From assembly GCF_004340905.1 (NCBI RefSeq), contig NZ_SLXD01000018.1:1-64000 (forward strand): a stretch of DNA of 64,000 nucleotides. The letters run 5' to 3'. Within the stretch, counting starts at the first letter, position 1; each line of letters starts with the position of its first letter. The notes under the pieces are model-generated. The model made no database searches, was not told where the DNA came from, and was given only the letters and a program-made list of their open reading frames with translations. The stretch is from Rubrivivax gelatinosus (GTDB lineage: Bacteria > Pseudomonadota > Gammaproteobacteria > Burkholderiales > Burkholderiaceae_C). Shown piece after piece: positions 31,110 to 41,730 of the stretch. The translations under genes were made by a program, and so were the position numbers.

Positions 31110-31138
31110 AGGCCGCGCGTTCGCCGCGCGGCCTATTT
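31110..31138. terminator. Bidirectional terminator
   Basis: AGGCCGCGCG (31110-31119) pairs perfectly with CGCGCGGCCT (31125-31134) over a 5-base loop, followed by ATTTCG. It sits between the convergent aldehyde dehydrogenase and lipoprotein genes. Confidence 0.75.
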
Positions 31139-31147
31139 CGTTGCGGG

Positions 31148-31675
31148 TCAGCGCAGTTCGAGGCGCATCCGGACCGCCTGCCCGGTCGCCGGCTGCGGCG
31201 CGCGCAGCTGCGCCGAGCCGGCGCCGCGTCCCAGCAGGTAGCTGCGCAAGGCGGCGGCCCGCTGCGCGGCCATGGCTTCGTCGCCGCTGCTGTCGCCCGG
31301 CGCGGCGAGCGCCAGCGTCATCTGCGGCTGGCGTCGCAGCGACTCGGCGAGCTTGTCCAGCACGGCGGCCAGCGGCGGCTTGACGCTGCGTTTGCCGGTG
31401 TCGAACGAGAACTCCAGCGGGACGTTCACCGCCACCGGGCCGCTGCCCTGCTGGGTGATGAGGACCGGCGTGCCGCCGAACCAGCTCTGCAGCCACTGCC
31501 GTTCGACGACCAGCGGCGGCGTCGCGGGCAACGATGGTGCCGCGCCGGCGCCGGGGCGCTCGGACGCCGGCGGCGAGCTGCCGCAGCCCGCGAGGGCGAG
31601 AAGTGAAGCGAGTGCCGCTGTGGCGGCGAGGCGCCATCCGGCACGAGACCGATGGCGTGGCGCACGTTTCGTCAT
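31148..31675 (-). CDS. Lipoprotein with OmpA-like C-terminal region
   Basis: 175 residues. Lipoprotein signal with lipobox LLALAGCGSS. The C-terminal part (FSFDTGKRSVKPPLAAVLDKLAESLRRQPQMTLALAAPGD...AAQRAAALRSYLLGRGA) resembles the OmpA peptidoglycan-binding fold in layout, but the usual D...R pair is not clear. ATG 31675 (MTKRAPRHRS) chosen because it puts the signal at the N-terminus. Specific function unknown. Confidence 0.7.
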   Translation of the reverse strand: MTKRAPRHRSRAGWRLAATAALASLLALAGCGSSPPASERPGAGAAPSLPATPPLVVERQWLQSWFGGTPVLITQQGSGPVAVNVPLEFSFDTGKRSVKPPLAAVLDKLAESLRRQPQMTLALAAPGDSSGDEAMAAQRAAALRSYLLGRGAGSAQLRAPQPATGQAVRMRLELR

Positions 31676-31931
31676 GCAGAATTGTTTTCGCCTGGGCCGG
31701 GCCGGGATGTTTCCAGACGTATTGACCTTGCCCGGGCGACAAAAAATGCCGCGAAGCTTGCTTGTTTGTGCATTTGAATCATTTCTAGCAGTTAAACTCG
31801 TGAGCAGTGGCACGGTGCACGATTGCCACGATCGTGCTTTCGCGTAGGTAGGGGGGCTTGCCTCGCGCGTCCGACCCGGACGTGACGGGCGCCGGGCCTG
31901 GTCCGTGGTGCGATCTCAGCCGGAATTGAGC
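31676..31931. promoter_or_regulatory. Divergent spacer between the lipoprotein gene and bactofilin cassette
   Basis: 256 bp, clearly more A+T-rich (31740-31800) than its surroundings, as expected for promoters of both divergent genes. Candidate elements such as TTGTTT and TTGAAT are present but no pair with good spacing stands out. Confidence 0.4.
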
Positions 31932-32339
31932 ATGAGCGAACAACAAGTCACCGCTGGAACCCTGACGCTCGGAGAAGGCGTCACGATCAGCGGCAAGATC
32001 AACGCCGCTGGGCGGGTGCAGGTCTTCGGCACCGTCAAGGGCGAGATCGAAGCCGACGACATCGCCATCGGCAAGACCGGTCGCGTCGAAGGCAGCCTCA
32101 GCGCGCGCAACGTCGACATCCGCGGCGAGGTCGGCGAGACCATCGTCGCGCGCGAGCAGATCGTCATCCGCGCCACCGCCGTCGTCACCGGCACCGTGAC
32201 CTACCAGACCATCCAGATCGAAGGCGGCGCCCGCATCGACGGGCACCTGCGGCGTTCGGATGCCGCGGGTGCGGCCGCGCCCGTGCCGGCCCAGGCCCCA
32301 GCCGTCGAGCCCGGCGATGCGGATCAAGGCGCTGTCTGA
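31932..32339 (+). CDS. Bactofilin 1
   Basis: 135 residues. Beta-helical polymer-forming cytoskeletal protein: TLTLGEGVTISGKINAAGRVQVFGTVKGEIEADDIAIGKTGRVEGSLSARNVDIRGEV shows the repeating G-x-(I/V)-x-G pattern of the bactofilin fold, followed by a proline/alanine-rich tail. Start at MSEQQ (31932). Its end overlaps the M23 peptidase gene by 23 bp. Confidence 0.92.
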   Translation: MSEQQVTAGTLTLGEGVTISGKINAAGRVQVFGTVKGEIEADDIAIGKTGRVEGSLSARNVDIRGEVGETIVAREQIVIRATAVVTGTVTYQTIQIEGGARIDGHLRRSDAAGAAAPVPAQAPAVEPGDADQGAV

Positions 32340-33369
32340 AGCGCCGATCCGCTGGCTGGACGACGTCCGGCGCAGCCTGCCGGACACCGGCGTCGCCTCG
32401 GTCATCGTCACCGACGACCGTGGCGTGCGCTACATCGAACTGCGCCGCGACGCGATCGAACGCACGATCACGCGCTTCAAGACGCTGGCCTTGTGGCTGG
32501 CGCTTGCCACCGTCGTCGCGCTGCTCAGCTTCATCGCCCTCGTGATGCGCCTGCACAGCAGCGAGAGCGAGCGCGACTCGCTGTCGCAGACCGTTGCCAC
32601 CCTGCAGCAACTGGGTGCCGAGACGCTGGACGTCGCCGACATCGAGTCGATGACGCCCGAGCGCATGGGCGAGATGGTGCAGCGCCTGAAACGCCGCGAC
32701 GAAGCCTTCCGCTCCTATGTCGCGGTCACCGCGCGCCTGGCGGCGGTCGAGAACGACCACATCGGCGACTCCCTGCGTGCCCTCGGGGCGGGCCCGACCG
32801 AGGTGGCGACGGCGCTGCGCCGCTTCACCGGCGCGGCGCCCGAGACCGGCGTCGGCGCGGCACTGGACAGTGCGGTGCAGGCCGAGCTGGAACGGTTCAT
32901 CACCGCGCCCCAGCAGGACGTGCTGCTGGCCAACGCCGGGCTGCGCCGCCTGCTGTCGGAGCTGCCCTCGGCGCCGCCGTTGTCGCAGGCCCGCGTGACC
33001 TCCGACTTCGGCCTGCGCCTGCACCCGATCTCCCGGCGCCTGGACACGCACCAGGGCGTGGACTACGTCACCTCGGGCGACAAGCGCGTGCGGTCGGCCG
33101 CCGCCGGCGAGGTGCTGTTCGCCGGCTGGCGTCCGGGCTACGGCAATCTCGTCATCGTCGGCCATGCGCTGGGTTTCGAGACCTGGTACGCCCACCTCGC
33201 CCAGGTGCAGGTGACGGCCGGCGCGACGCTGCCGTCGGGCGCCGTGCTGGGTGTCATGGGCAGTACCGGCTCGTCGACCGGCGAGCACGTGCACTTCGAG
33301 GTCCGCCGCGGCACGCGGCCGATCGACCCCCTCAAAGTCTTCCGGGTGAGCCAGCATGCTGTTCAGTAA
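32317..33369 (+). CDS. M23 family metallopeptidase, membrane-anchored
   Basis: 350 residues. One membrane segment (about 58-80, LALWLALATVVALLSFIALVM), a coiled-coil periplasmic stalk, and a C-terminal LytM domain with zinc ligands in GLRLHPISRRLDTHQGVD and HVHFEVRRG. It cuts peptidoglycan cross-bridges. Start ATG 32317 overlaps bactofilin 1, and its stop overlaps bactofilin 2 by 14 bp. Bactofilin-M23 pairs are known to shape cells (for example CcmA with Csd1 in Helicobacter). Confidence 0.92.
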   Translation: MRIKALSEAPIRWLDDVRRSLPDTGVASVIVTDDRGVRYIELRRDAIERTITRFKTLALWLALATVVALLSFIALVMRLHSSESERDSLSQTVATLQQLGAETLDVADIESMTPERMGEMVQRLKRRDEAFRSYVAVTARLAAVENDHIGDSLRALGAGPTEVATALRRFTGAAPETGVGAALDSAVQAELERFITAPQQDVLLANAGLRRLLSELPSAPPLSQARVTSDFGLRLHPISRRLDTHQGVDYVTSGDKRVRSAAAGEVLFAGWRPGYGNLVIVGHALGFETWYAHLAQVQVTAGATLPSGAVLGVMGSTGSSTGEHVHFEVRRGTRPIDPLKVFRVSQHAVQ

Positions 33370-33808
33370 GCCGAAGTCCGAGCGCGGCGAAACCAGCGCC
33401 GCCGATCCCGAGAGCGTGCCGCCGGCCCCGGCGCCAGGCGCGGTGCTGCCGGTGCTCGACGACGCCGTGCGGCGCAAGCCCCGGCCCGACGACGGGCGCC
33501 CCTCGGTGCTCGGCCCCGGGGTGCTGGTGCGCGGCTACATCGGCTCGCCCGGCCCGCTGCACTTCCAGGGCGACATCGAAGGCACGGTGGAAGCGCCCCA
33601 GGTGACGCTGGGCGCCGAAGGCTCGATCCGCGGGCAGATGGCCTGCGACCGCGCCAGCCTGGACGGCCATTTCGACGGCCGCCTGGACTGCCGCGACCTG
33701 AACGTCGGCGCTTCGGGACGTCTGGACGGCCAGGTGCGCTGCGACAACCTCGTGCTCGCGCTCGGCGCGCAGATCAATGCCGAGGTCAAGGTCGGGCCGC
33801 GCGACTGA
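33356..33808 (+). CDS. Bactofilin 2
   Basis: 150 residues. A proline-rich 45-residue N-terminal tail precedes the beta-helical core (GVLVRGYIGSPGPLHFQGDIEGTVEAPQVTLGAEGSIRGQMACDRASLDGHFDGRLDCRDLNVGASGRLDGQV). Overlaps the peptidase gene. Differs from bactofilin 1 in tail position, and it carries three Cys in the core. Confidence 0.9.
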   Translation: MLFSKPKSERGETSAADPESVPPAPAPGAVLPVLDDAVRRKPRPDDGRPSVLGPGVLVRGYIGSPGPLHFQGDIEGTVEAPQVTLGAEGSIRGQMACDRASLDGHFDGRLDCRDLNVGASGRLDGQVRCDNLVLALGAQINAEVKVGPRD

Positions 33809-33832
33809 TCCGCGCACCGGCGGGGCTACACT
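33804..33832 (+). promoter_or_regulatory. Candidate thiC promoter
   Basis: A TACACT -10 hexamer (33827-33832) sits a few bases before the riboswitch, with a weak -35 (ACTGAT, 33804-33809) 17 bp away. Position fits a transcript that begins just ahead of the TPP aptamer. Confidence 0.4.
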
Positions 33833-33837
33833 CGGCT

Positions 33838-33927
33838 CCGCTCCGGGGTGCACGTGTGGCGTGCTGAGATGGCGGACCTGACCGCCGGAACCGCGAACTT
33901 GATCTGGTTAGCACCAGCGTAAGAAGA
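33838..33927 (+). ncRNA. TPP riboswitch (THI box)
   Basis: Contains the conserved aptamer strings in order: CCGGGGTGC, GCTGAGATG, ACCTGACC, GAACTTGATCTGGTTAG and CACCAGCGTAAGAAG. Located about 105 bases upstream of the thiC start. TPP binding would repress thiC. The expression platform between 33928 and 34031 holds GC-rich complementary segments, but I see no clear T-run, so translational control is likelier. Confidence 0.93.
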
Positions 33928-34031
33928 GCTGCAGCGCCGAGGCGCGTGGGTCCGTCCTGTCGGGGCGGGCGCGCGCCGTCTGGTCGGCGCCGATGGCGGG
34001 GCATTCATCCAACCGACATGGAGATTGCCCG

Positions 34032-35942
<1,911 letters not shown>

Positions 35943-35946
35943 CGAA

Positions 35947-35961
35947 ATGGTCGGACCAATG
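35947..35961. promoter_or_regulatory. LldR-type operator O1
   Basis: AATGGTCGGACCAAT, a near-perfect inverted repeat (TGGTC.GACCA) of the kind bound by FadR-subfamily GntR regulators such as LldR (E. coli site AATTGGCCCTACCAATT). It begins 5 bp after the thiC stop, about 350 bp upstream of lldP. Confidence 0.72.
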
Positions 35962-36086
35962 TAAGCGCTGTCGGCTGACGGCGATCGTCGAAGGGCCACG
36001 AGTTACGGGGTGGATACAGGAATACCCTGAGTGAATCGCTCGGGAAAATCCGCAGAATCCGCTCCGCTTCTCGCTCCCTGTCATCA

Positions 36087-36101
36087 AGTGGTCCGACCAA
36101 T
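36087..36101. promoter_or_regulatory. LldR-type operator O2
   Basis: AGTGGTCCGACCAAT has the same TGGTC.GACCA half-sites as O1, 140 bp away centre to centre. The lldP start is about 210 bp further on. Paired operators of this sort let LldR loop the promoter in E. coli. The rest of the 369-bp spacer (35943-36311) shows no gene. Confidence 0.72.
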
Positions 36102-36311
36102 TTGGTTCCGGCCTGCGTCGAGTCGGTAGCGCTGGAGTGTTGAAGTCAGCCTTCCGGAACCAGCCGGCGTGACGGTCGCGAGACCCGTGCTGCGAGTTCC
36201 TGGGCGGCCCGGCGCGCAAGCGGCGGGCCGCCCGCGGCGACTGAAACCGTGCCGGGCCGTCCGCGGCCCGTTCCCGTCCCCTGGGTCCTCCCGACCGCAC
36301 GTCACACGGCC

Positions 36312-37982
36312 ATGCAACCCATCTGGCAACAGAACTACGACCCCGCCGGCAACGTCTGGCTGTCGGCGCTGATCGCGCTGATTCCCATCGTCTTCTTCTT
36401 CATCGCGCTGACCAAGCTGCGCCTCAAGGGCTACCAGGCCGGCACGATCACCGTGCTGCTGGCGCTCGGGGTGGCGCTGCTCTTCTACCGCATGCCGCTG
36501 AGCGCGGCGCTGGCCTCGGGGGCCTATGGCTTCTTCTACGGCCTGTGGCCGATCGCCTGGATCATCGTGGCCGCGGTGTTCCTCTACAAGGTCTCGGTGA
36601 AGACGGGGCACTTCGACGTCATCCGCTCGTCGATCCTGTCGGTGACGCCCGACCAGCGGTTGCAGCTGATCCTGGTGGGCTTCTGCTTCGGCGCCTTCCT
36701 CGAAGGCGCGGCCGGCTTCGGCGCGCCGGTGGCGATCACCGCGGCGCTGCTCGTCGGCCTGGGCTTCAAGCCGCTGTACGCCGCCGGCCTGTGCCTGATC
36801 GCCAACACCGCGCCGGTGGCTTTCGGCGCGATGGGCATCCCGATCATCGTCGCCGGGCAGGTGTCGGGCGTCGATGCTTTCGCGATCGGCCAGATGGCCG
36901 GCCGCCAGCTGCCGTTCATGACGATGATCGTGCTGTTCTGGCTGATGGCCATCATGGACGGCTGGCGCGGCGTGAAGGAGACCTGGCCGGCGGTGCTGGT
37001 GGGCGGCGGCTCGTTCGCGGTGGTGCAGTTCCTCACCGCCAACTACGTCGGCCCGGAACTGCCGGACATCACCTCGGCGATCGTCTCGATGATCGCGCTG
37101 ACGGCCTTCCTGAAGGTCTGGCAGCCCAGGCGCATCTTCCGCTTCGAGCACGACGAGGCCGCCGGCAAGGCGGCGGTGGCAGCCCAGGCCGCGCCCGCGC
37201 TGTCGCTGGGCCAGGTCGTGATGGCCTGGTCGCCGTTCATCATCCTCACGGCCATGGTCACGGTGTGGAGCGTCAAGCCTTTCAAGGCGCTGTTCGCCGC
37301 CGGCGGCCCGCTGGCGTCCACCGTCGTCAGCATCCCGGTGCCGCTGCTGGACAAGCTGGTCGAGAAGATGCCGCCGGTGGTGACGGCCGCCACGCCCTAC
37401 GGCGCCGTCTACAGCTTCAACTGGCTGTCGGCCACCGGCACCGCGATCCTGTTCGCGGCGCTGCTGACGATCCTGTTCTCGCGCCTGGCGCCGGCCAAGG
37501 CGGCGGCGACGCTGGGCGAGACGCTGAAGGAGCTGGCGATCCCCATCTACTCGATCGGCATGGTCCTGGCCTTCGCCTTCGTCGCCAACTACTCCGGCCT
37601 GTCGGCGACGCTGGCACTGGCGCTGGCGCACACCGGCTCGGCCTTCACCTTCTTCTCGCCTTTCCTGGGATGGATCGGCGTCTTCCTGACCGGCTCGGAC
37701 ACCTCGGCCAACGCCTTGTTCGCGGCGCTGCAGGCGACCACCGCGCAGCAGCTGGGCCTGCCCGAGGTGCTGACGGTGGCGGCCAACACCACTGGCGGCG
37801 TCACCGGCAAGATGATCTCGCCGCAATCGATCGCGATCGCCTGCGCGGCGGTCGGCCTGGCGGGGCGCGAGTCGGACCTGTTCCGCTTCACCGTCAAGCA
37901 CAGCCTGGCCTTCGCCGCGATCATCGGCGCGATGACGACGATCCAGGCCTACCTGCTGCCGTGGATGATTCCGGGTCACTGA
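36312..37982 (+). CDS. lldP: L-lactate permease
   Basis: 556 residues with about 13 membrane helices. Proton-coupled lactate/glycolate uptake. GFCFGAFLEGAAGFGAPVAI, NTAPVAFGAMGIPI, FNWLSATGTAI, GVFLTGSDTSANALFAALQ and GVTGKMISPQSIAIA are LctP signatures. ATG 36312 (MQPIWQQNYDP) chosen; the longer in-frame start has a non-homologous leader. Confidence 0.95.
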   Translation: MQPIWQQNYDPAGNVWLSALIALIPIVFFFIALTKLRLKGYQAGTITVLLALGVALLFYRMPLSAALASGAYGFFYGLWPIAWIIVAAVFLYKVSVKTGHFDVIRSSILSVTPDQRLQLILVGFCFGAFLEGAAGFGAPVAITAALLVGLGFKPLYAAGLCLIANTAPVAFGAMGIPIIVAGQVSGVDAFAIGQMAGRQLPFMTMIVLFWLMAIMDGWRGVKETWPAVLVGGGSFAVVQFLTANYVGPELPDITSAIVSMIALTAFLKVWQPRRIFRFEHDEAAGKAAVAAQAAPALSLGQVVMAWSPFIILTAMVTVWSVKPFKALFAAGGPLASTVVSIPVPLLDKLVEKMPPVVTAATPYGAVYSFNWLSATGTAILFAALLTILFSRLAPAKAAATLGETLKELAIPIYSIGMVLAFAFVANYSGLSATLALALAHTGSAFTFFSPFLGWIGVFLTGSDTSANALFAALQATTAQQLGLPEVLTVAANTTGGVTGKMISPQSIAIACAAVGLAGRESDLFRFTVKHSLAFAAIIGAMTTIQAYLLPWMIPGH

Positions 37983-37998
37983 ACCCCCGGACACCCCG

Positions 37999-38799
37999 AT
38001 GAGACTGGTCGATCACGTCGTCGAAAAACTGCTGGCGCTGGTGCAGGCACGAGGCCTGCAGCCCGGCCAGCGCCTGCCGGCCGAACGTGCCCTGGCCGCC
38101 GAACTGGGCGTCTCGCGCAGCTCGCTGCGCGAGGCGATCCAGAAGCTCGCCAGCCAGGGCGTGCTGGCGGCCCGCCAGGGCGACGGCACCTACCTGCAGT
38201 CCACGGCCCAGGCCGACTGGCTGCAGGAGGCGGTGGCGCCGTTGGTCAGCCTGCTCGACACCGACCCCGGCTACCGTTTCGACGTCATCGAGACGCGCCA
38301 TGCGCTGGAGACGGCCACTGCCGAGCTGGCCGCGCAGCGCGCGACGCCCGCCGACAAGGACCGCATCCGCCGCGCCTTCGACGTGATGATCGATCACCAG
38401 CAGAGCGGCCACGCCGAGCTGGCCGCACGGTCCGACGCCCAGTTCCATCTCGCCATCGCCGAGGCCTCGCACAACCTCGTGCTGAAGCAGGTGATGCACA
38501 GCCTGTTCACCGTCGTGCTGTCGACCGTGACGCGCAACCGCGAGGACATGTTCCGCTTCAGCGCGCCCGAGACGCTGCGCCGGCTGAGCGCCGAACACCA
38601 GGCGGTGATGCAGGCCATCGTCGACGGCGACGCGCCGCGTGCGCGCGCCAGCATGGTCGACCACCTCGAGCACGTGCGCCAGACGATCCAGCGCGAAGCC
38701 GAGGACCACGCCCGCCGCGAGCGGCTGCTGCGCCTGCCGCCGGGCAGCGTGGCGCCGCTGCTGCCCCCGACACCGGATCCAGCTGACTCCAGCCCATGA
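37999..38799 (+). CDS. lldR: LldR, GntR-family (FadR subfamily) lactate regulator
   Basis: 266 residues: winged helix at 5-70 (LQPGQRLPAERALAAELGVSRSSLREAIQKLASQGVL) and all-helical FCD ligand domain (ETRHALE, DAQFHLAIAEASHN, EHQAVMQAIVDGDAPRAR). It lies between permease and dehydrogenase genes as in E. coli lldPRD, and probably binds O1/O2. The stop overlaps lldD as ATGA. Confidence 0.92.
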   Translation: MRLVDHVVEKLLALVQARGLQPGQRLPAERALAAELGVSRSSLREAIQKLASQGVLAARQGDGTYLQSTAQADWLQEAVAPLVSLLDTDPGYRFDVIETRHALETATAELAAQRATPADKDRIRRAFDVMIDHQQSGHAELAARSDAQFHLAIAEASHNLVLKQVMHSLFTVVLSTVTRNREDMFRFSAPETLRRLSAEHQAVMQAIVDGDAPRARASMVDHLEHVRQTIQREAEDHARRERLLRLPPGSVAPLLPPTPDPADSSP

Positions 38800-39935
38800 T
38801 CATCTCCTCCACCGCGGACTACCGCGAGGCCGCCCGCCGGCGGCTGCCGCCCTTCCTGTTTCACTACATCGACGGCGGCGCCTATGCCGAGCAGACGCTG
38901 CGCCGCAACGTCGACGACCTCGCCGGCGTCGCGCTGCGCCAGCGTGTGCTCAAGGACATGAGCCAGCTGGACACCTCCATCGAGCTCTTCGGCGAGAAGC
39001 TCTCGATTCCGGTGACGCTGGCTCCGGTCGGCCTCACCGGCATGTACGCACGCCGCGGCGAGGTGCAGGCGGCACGTGCCGCCGAGGCCCAGGGCATCCC
39101 GTTCACGATGTCCAGCGTCTCGGTCTGCGCCATCGAGGAGGTGGCGCCGAAGATCAAGCGGCCGATGTGGTTCCAGCTCTACGTGCTGAAGGACCGCGGC
39201 TTCATGCGCAACGCGCTCGAACGCGCCCAGGCCGCCGGCTGCTCGGCGCTGGTGTTCACCGTCGACATGCCGGTGCCCGGCGCACGCTACCGCGACATGC
39301 ACTCGGGCATGAGCGGGCCGAACGCGCCGCTGCGCCGCTACTGGCAGGGCCTGACGCACCCGCGCTGGGCCTGGGATGTGGGCCTGATGGGCAAGCCGCA
39401 CGACCTGGGCAACATCTCCACCTACCGCGGCCAGCAGGTCGGGCTGCAGGACTACATGGGCTACCTGGGCGCCAACTTCGACCCGTCGATCTCGTGGAAG
39501 GACCTGGAGTGGATCCGCGAGTTCTGGCGCGGGCCGATGCTGATCAAGGGCATCCTCGACCCCGAGGACGCGAAGGACGCGGTGCGTTTCGGCGCCGACG
39601 GCATCATCGTCTCCAACCACGGCGGGCGGCAGCTCGACGGCGTGCTGTCCTCGGCGCGTGCGCTGCCGGCGATCGCCGACGCGGTGAAGGGCCAGATCAA
39701 GATCGTCGCCGACTCGGGCGTGCGCAACGGCCTGGACGTCGTGCGCATGCTGGCGCTGGGCGCCGACGCGACGATGATCGGCCGCGCCTACATCTACGCC
39801 CTGGCCGCCGCCGGCGAGGCCGGCGTGCGCCACCTGCTGGCGCTGATGGAAAAGGAGATGCGTGTGGCGATGACGCTGACCAGCGTCGCGCGGGTCGCCG
39901 ACATCGGCCCCGATCTGCTGGTGCGGGAAGCATGA
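38796..39935 (+). CDS. lldD: L-lactate dehydrogenase (FMN, quinone-linked)
   Basis: 379 residues. Oxidises L-lactate to pyruvate at the inner membrane. N-terminal ISSTADYREAARRRLPPFLFHYIDGGAYAEQTLRRN, FMN contacts LAPVGLTGMY and TMSSVSV, the catalytic block SNHGGRQLDG, and C-terminal GADATMIGRAYIYALAAAGEAGV. ATGA-coupled to lldR before it and dld after it. Confidence 0.95.
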   Translation: MIISSTADYREAARRRLPPFLFHYIDGGAYAEQTLRRNVDDLAGVALRQRVLKDMSQLDTSIELFGEKLSIPVTLAPVGLTGMYARRGEVQAARAAEAQGIPFTMSSVSVCAIEEVAPKIKRPMWFQLYVLKDRGFMRNALERAQAAGCSALVFTVDMPVPGARYRDMHSGMSGPNAPLRRYWQGLTHPRWAWDVGLMGKPHDLGNISTYRGQQVGLQDYMGYLGANFDPSISWKDLEWIREFWRGPMLIKGILDPEDAKDAVRFGADGIIVSNHGGRQLDGVLSSARALPAIADAVKGQIKIVADSGVRNGLDVVRMLALGADATMIGRAYIYALAAAGEAGVRHLLALMEKEMRVAMTLTSVARVADIGPDLLVREA

Positions 39936-41677
39936 GCACGCGCGAAGCCTTGCTGGAGCAGCTGCGTGCCGCCGTCGGCGCGCCGCAGGTGCTGACCGAC
40001 GACCAGGCCACACGCCGCTTCCGCAAAGGCCACCGCACCGGCGAAGGCCCGGTGCTGGCCGTCGTGCGGCCCGGCAGCCTGCTGGAGCTGTGGCGCGTGC
40101 TGCAGGCCGCGGTGGCGGCCGGCCGCATCGTCATCATGCAGGCCGCCAACACCGGCCTGACCGGCGGCTCGACGCCCGACGGCAGCGGCTACGACCGCGA
40201 GATCGTGCTCGTCAACACGCTGCGCATCACCGGCGTGCAGCTCATCGCCGGCGGCGAGCAGGTCGTCTGCCTGCCCGGCGCGACGCTGGACCAGCTGGAG
40301 CGCCAGCTGGCGCCGCTGGGCCGCGAGCCGCATTCGGTGATCGGCTCGTCGTGCATCGGCGCGTCGGTGCTGGGCGGCATCTGCAACAACTCGGGCGGCG
40401 CGCTGGTGCGCCGAGGGCCGGCCTACACCGAGCTGGCGCTGTACGCGCGGGTCACCGACGACGGCCGCCTCGAGCTCGTCAACCATCTCGGCATTGCGCT
40501 CGGCGACACGCCGGAGGAGATCCTGACGCGGCTGGAACGCGGCGAGTACGGCGAAGCCGACGTCGTGCACGACAGCGGCCGTGCGGCGTCGGACCCGCGT
40601 TATGCGGAGCACGTGCGTGCCGTCGACGCCGACACCCCGGCGCGTTTCAACGCCGACCCGTCGCGGCTGTTCGAGGCCTCGGGCTCGGCCGGCAAACTCT
40701 GCCTGTTCGCGGTGCGGCTGGACACCTTCCCGAAGGAGGCCAGCACCGTCTTCTACCTGGGCACCAACGAGCCCGACGAGCTGACCGCCGTGCGCCGCCA
40801 CCTGCTGAGCGCGCTGCCGCGGCTGCCGATCGCCGGCGAGTACATCCACCGCACGGCCTTCGACATCGGCGAGCGTTACGGCAAGGACAGCTTCCTGCTG
40901 ATCGACCGCTTCGGCACCGCACGTGTGCCCAAGGCCTTCGCGCTGAAGAGCCGCATCGACGGCTTCTTCGAGCGCTTCGGGCTGCGCGGCGTGACCGACC
41001 GCGTCGTGCAGGCGATCACCGACCGGCTTCCCAGCCATTTGCCGGCACGTTTGCGCGAGTGGCGTGACCGCTACGAGCACCACCTGCTGATCCGTGTGTC
41101 CAACGACCAGGCGGAGGCGACACGGGAGTACCTGGCACGCCAGTTCGAGGCCAGCAGCACGGGCGGATGGTTCGAGTGCGACGCCGAGGAAGGGCGCAAG
41201 GCTTTCCTGCACCGCTTCGCGATCGCCGGCGCGGCGATCCGCTACCGCGAGGCGCACCGCGGCCAGGTCGGCGACATCGTCGCGCTGGACGTCGCGTTGC
41301 GCCGCAACGACCGTGCCTGGGTGGAGCAGCTGCCCGAGGCGATCGAGCGCGACGTCGTGCACAAGCTCTACTACGGCCACTTCTTCTGCCACGTCTTCCA
41401 CCAGGACTACATCGTCAAGCCGGGCGTCGACCCGGTGGTGATGGAGCACCGCATGTGGGAGCTGCTGGATGCGCGCCGCGCCGAGTACCCGGCCGAGCAC
41501 AACGTCGGCCATCTCTACGTCGCCAAGCCGGCCCTGGTGGACCACTACCGCCGGCTGGACCCGACCAACACCTTCAACCCCGGCATCGGCCACACGCCGC
41601 GCGGGCGCGGCTGGCAGGAATGCTGCGACCGGCCGGCGCCGGTGTGGCCGAAGGCGTATTCGGAGGCGGTGGAGTAG
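39932..41677 (+). CDS. dld: Quinone-dependent D-lactate dehydrogenase
   Basis: 581 residues. FAD-binding PCMH domain (RPGSLLELWRVLQAAVAAGRIVIMQAANTGLTGGSTP, GSSCIGASVLGGICNNSGG) and the Lact-deh membrane-association domain, ending TFNPGIGHTPRGRGWQECC. This is the E. coli Dld type, not the FAD/Fe-S LldEFG or GlcD type. ATG 39932 overlaps lldD by ATGA; last gene of the operon. Confidence 0.93.
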   Translation: MSTREALLEQLRAAVGAPQVLTDDQATRRFRKGHRTGEGPVLAVVRPGSLLELWRVLQAAVAAGRIVIMQAANTGLTGGSTPDGSGYDREIVLVNTLRITGVQLIAGGEQVVCLPGATLDQLERQLAPLGREPHSVIGSSCIGASVLGGICNNSGGALVRRGPAYTELALYARVTDDGRLELVNHLGIALGDTPEEILTRLERGEYGEADVVHDSGRAASDPRYAEHVRAVDADTPARFNADPSRLFEASGSAGKLCLFAVRLDTFPKEASTVFYLGTNEPDELTAVRRHLLSALPRLPIAGEYIHRTAFDIGERYGKDSFLLIDRFGTARVPKAFALKSRIDGFFERFGLRGVTDRVVQAITDRLPSHLPARLREWRDRYEHHLLIRVSNDQAEATREYLARQFEASSTGGWFECDAEEGRKAFLHRFAIAGAAIRYREAHRGQVGDIVALDVALRRNDRAWVEQLPEAIERDVVHKLYYGHFFCHVFHQDYIVKPGVDPVVMEHRMWELLDARRAEYPAEHNVGHLYVAKPALVDHYRRLDPTNTFNPGIGHTPRGRGWQECCDRPAPVWPKAYSEAVE

Positions 41678-41730
41678 GGCGCGGGGCGGCGGCTGCGGCC
41701 CGGGCATGCCGAATGCCCTTCGGCGCGCGC

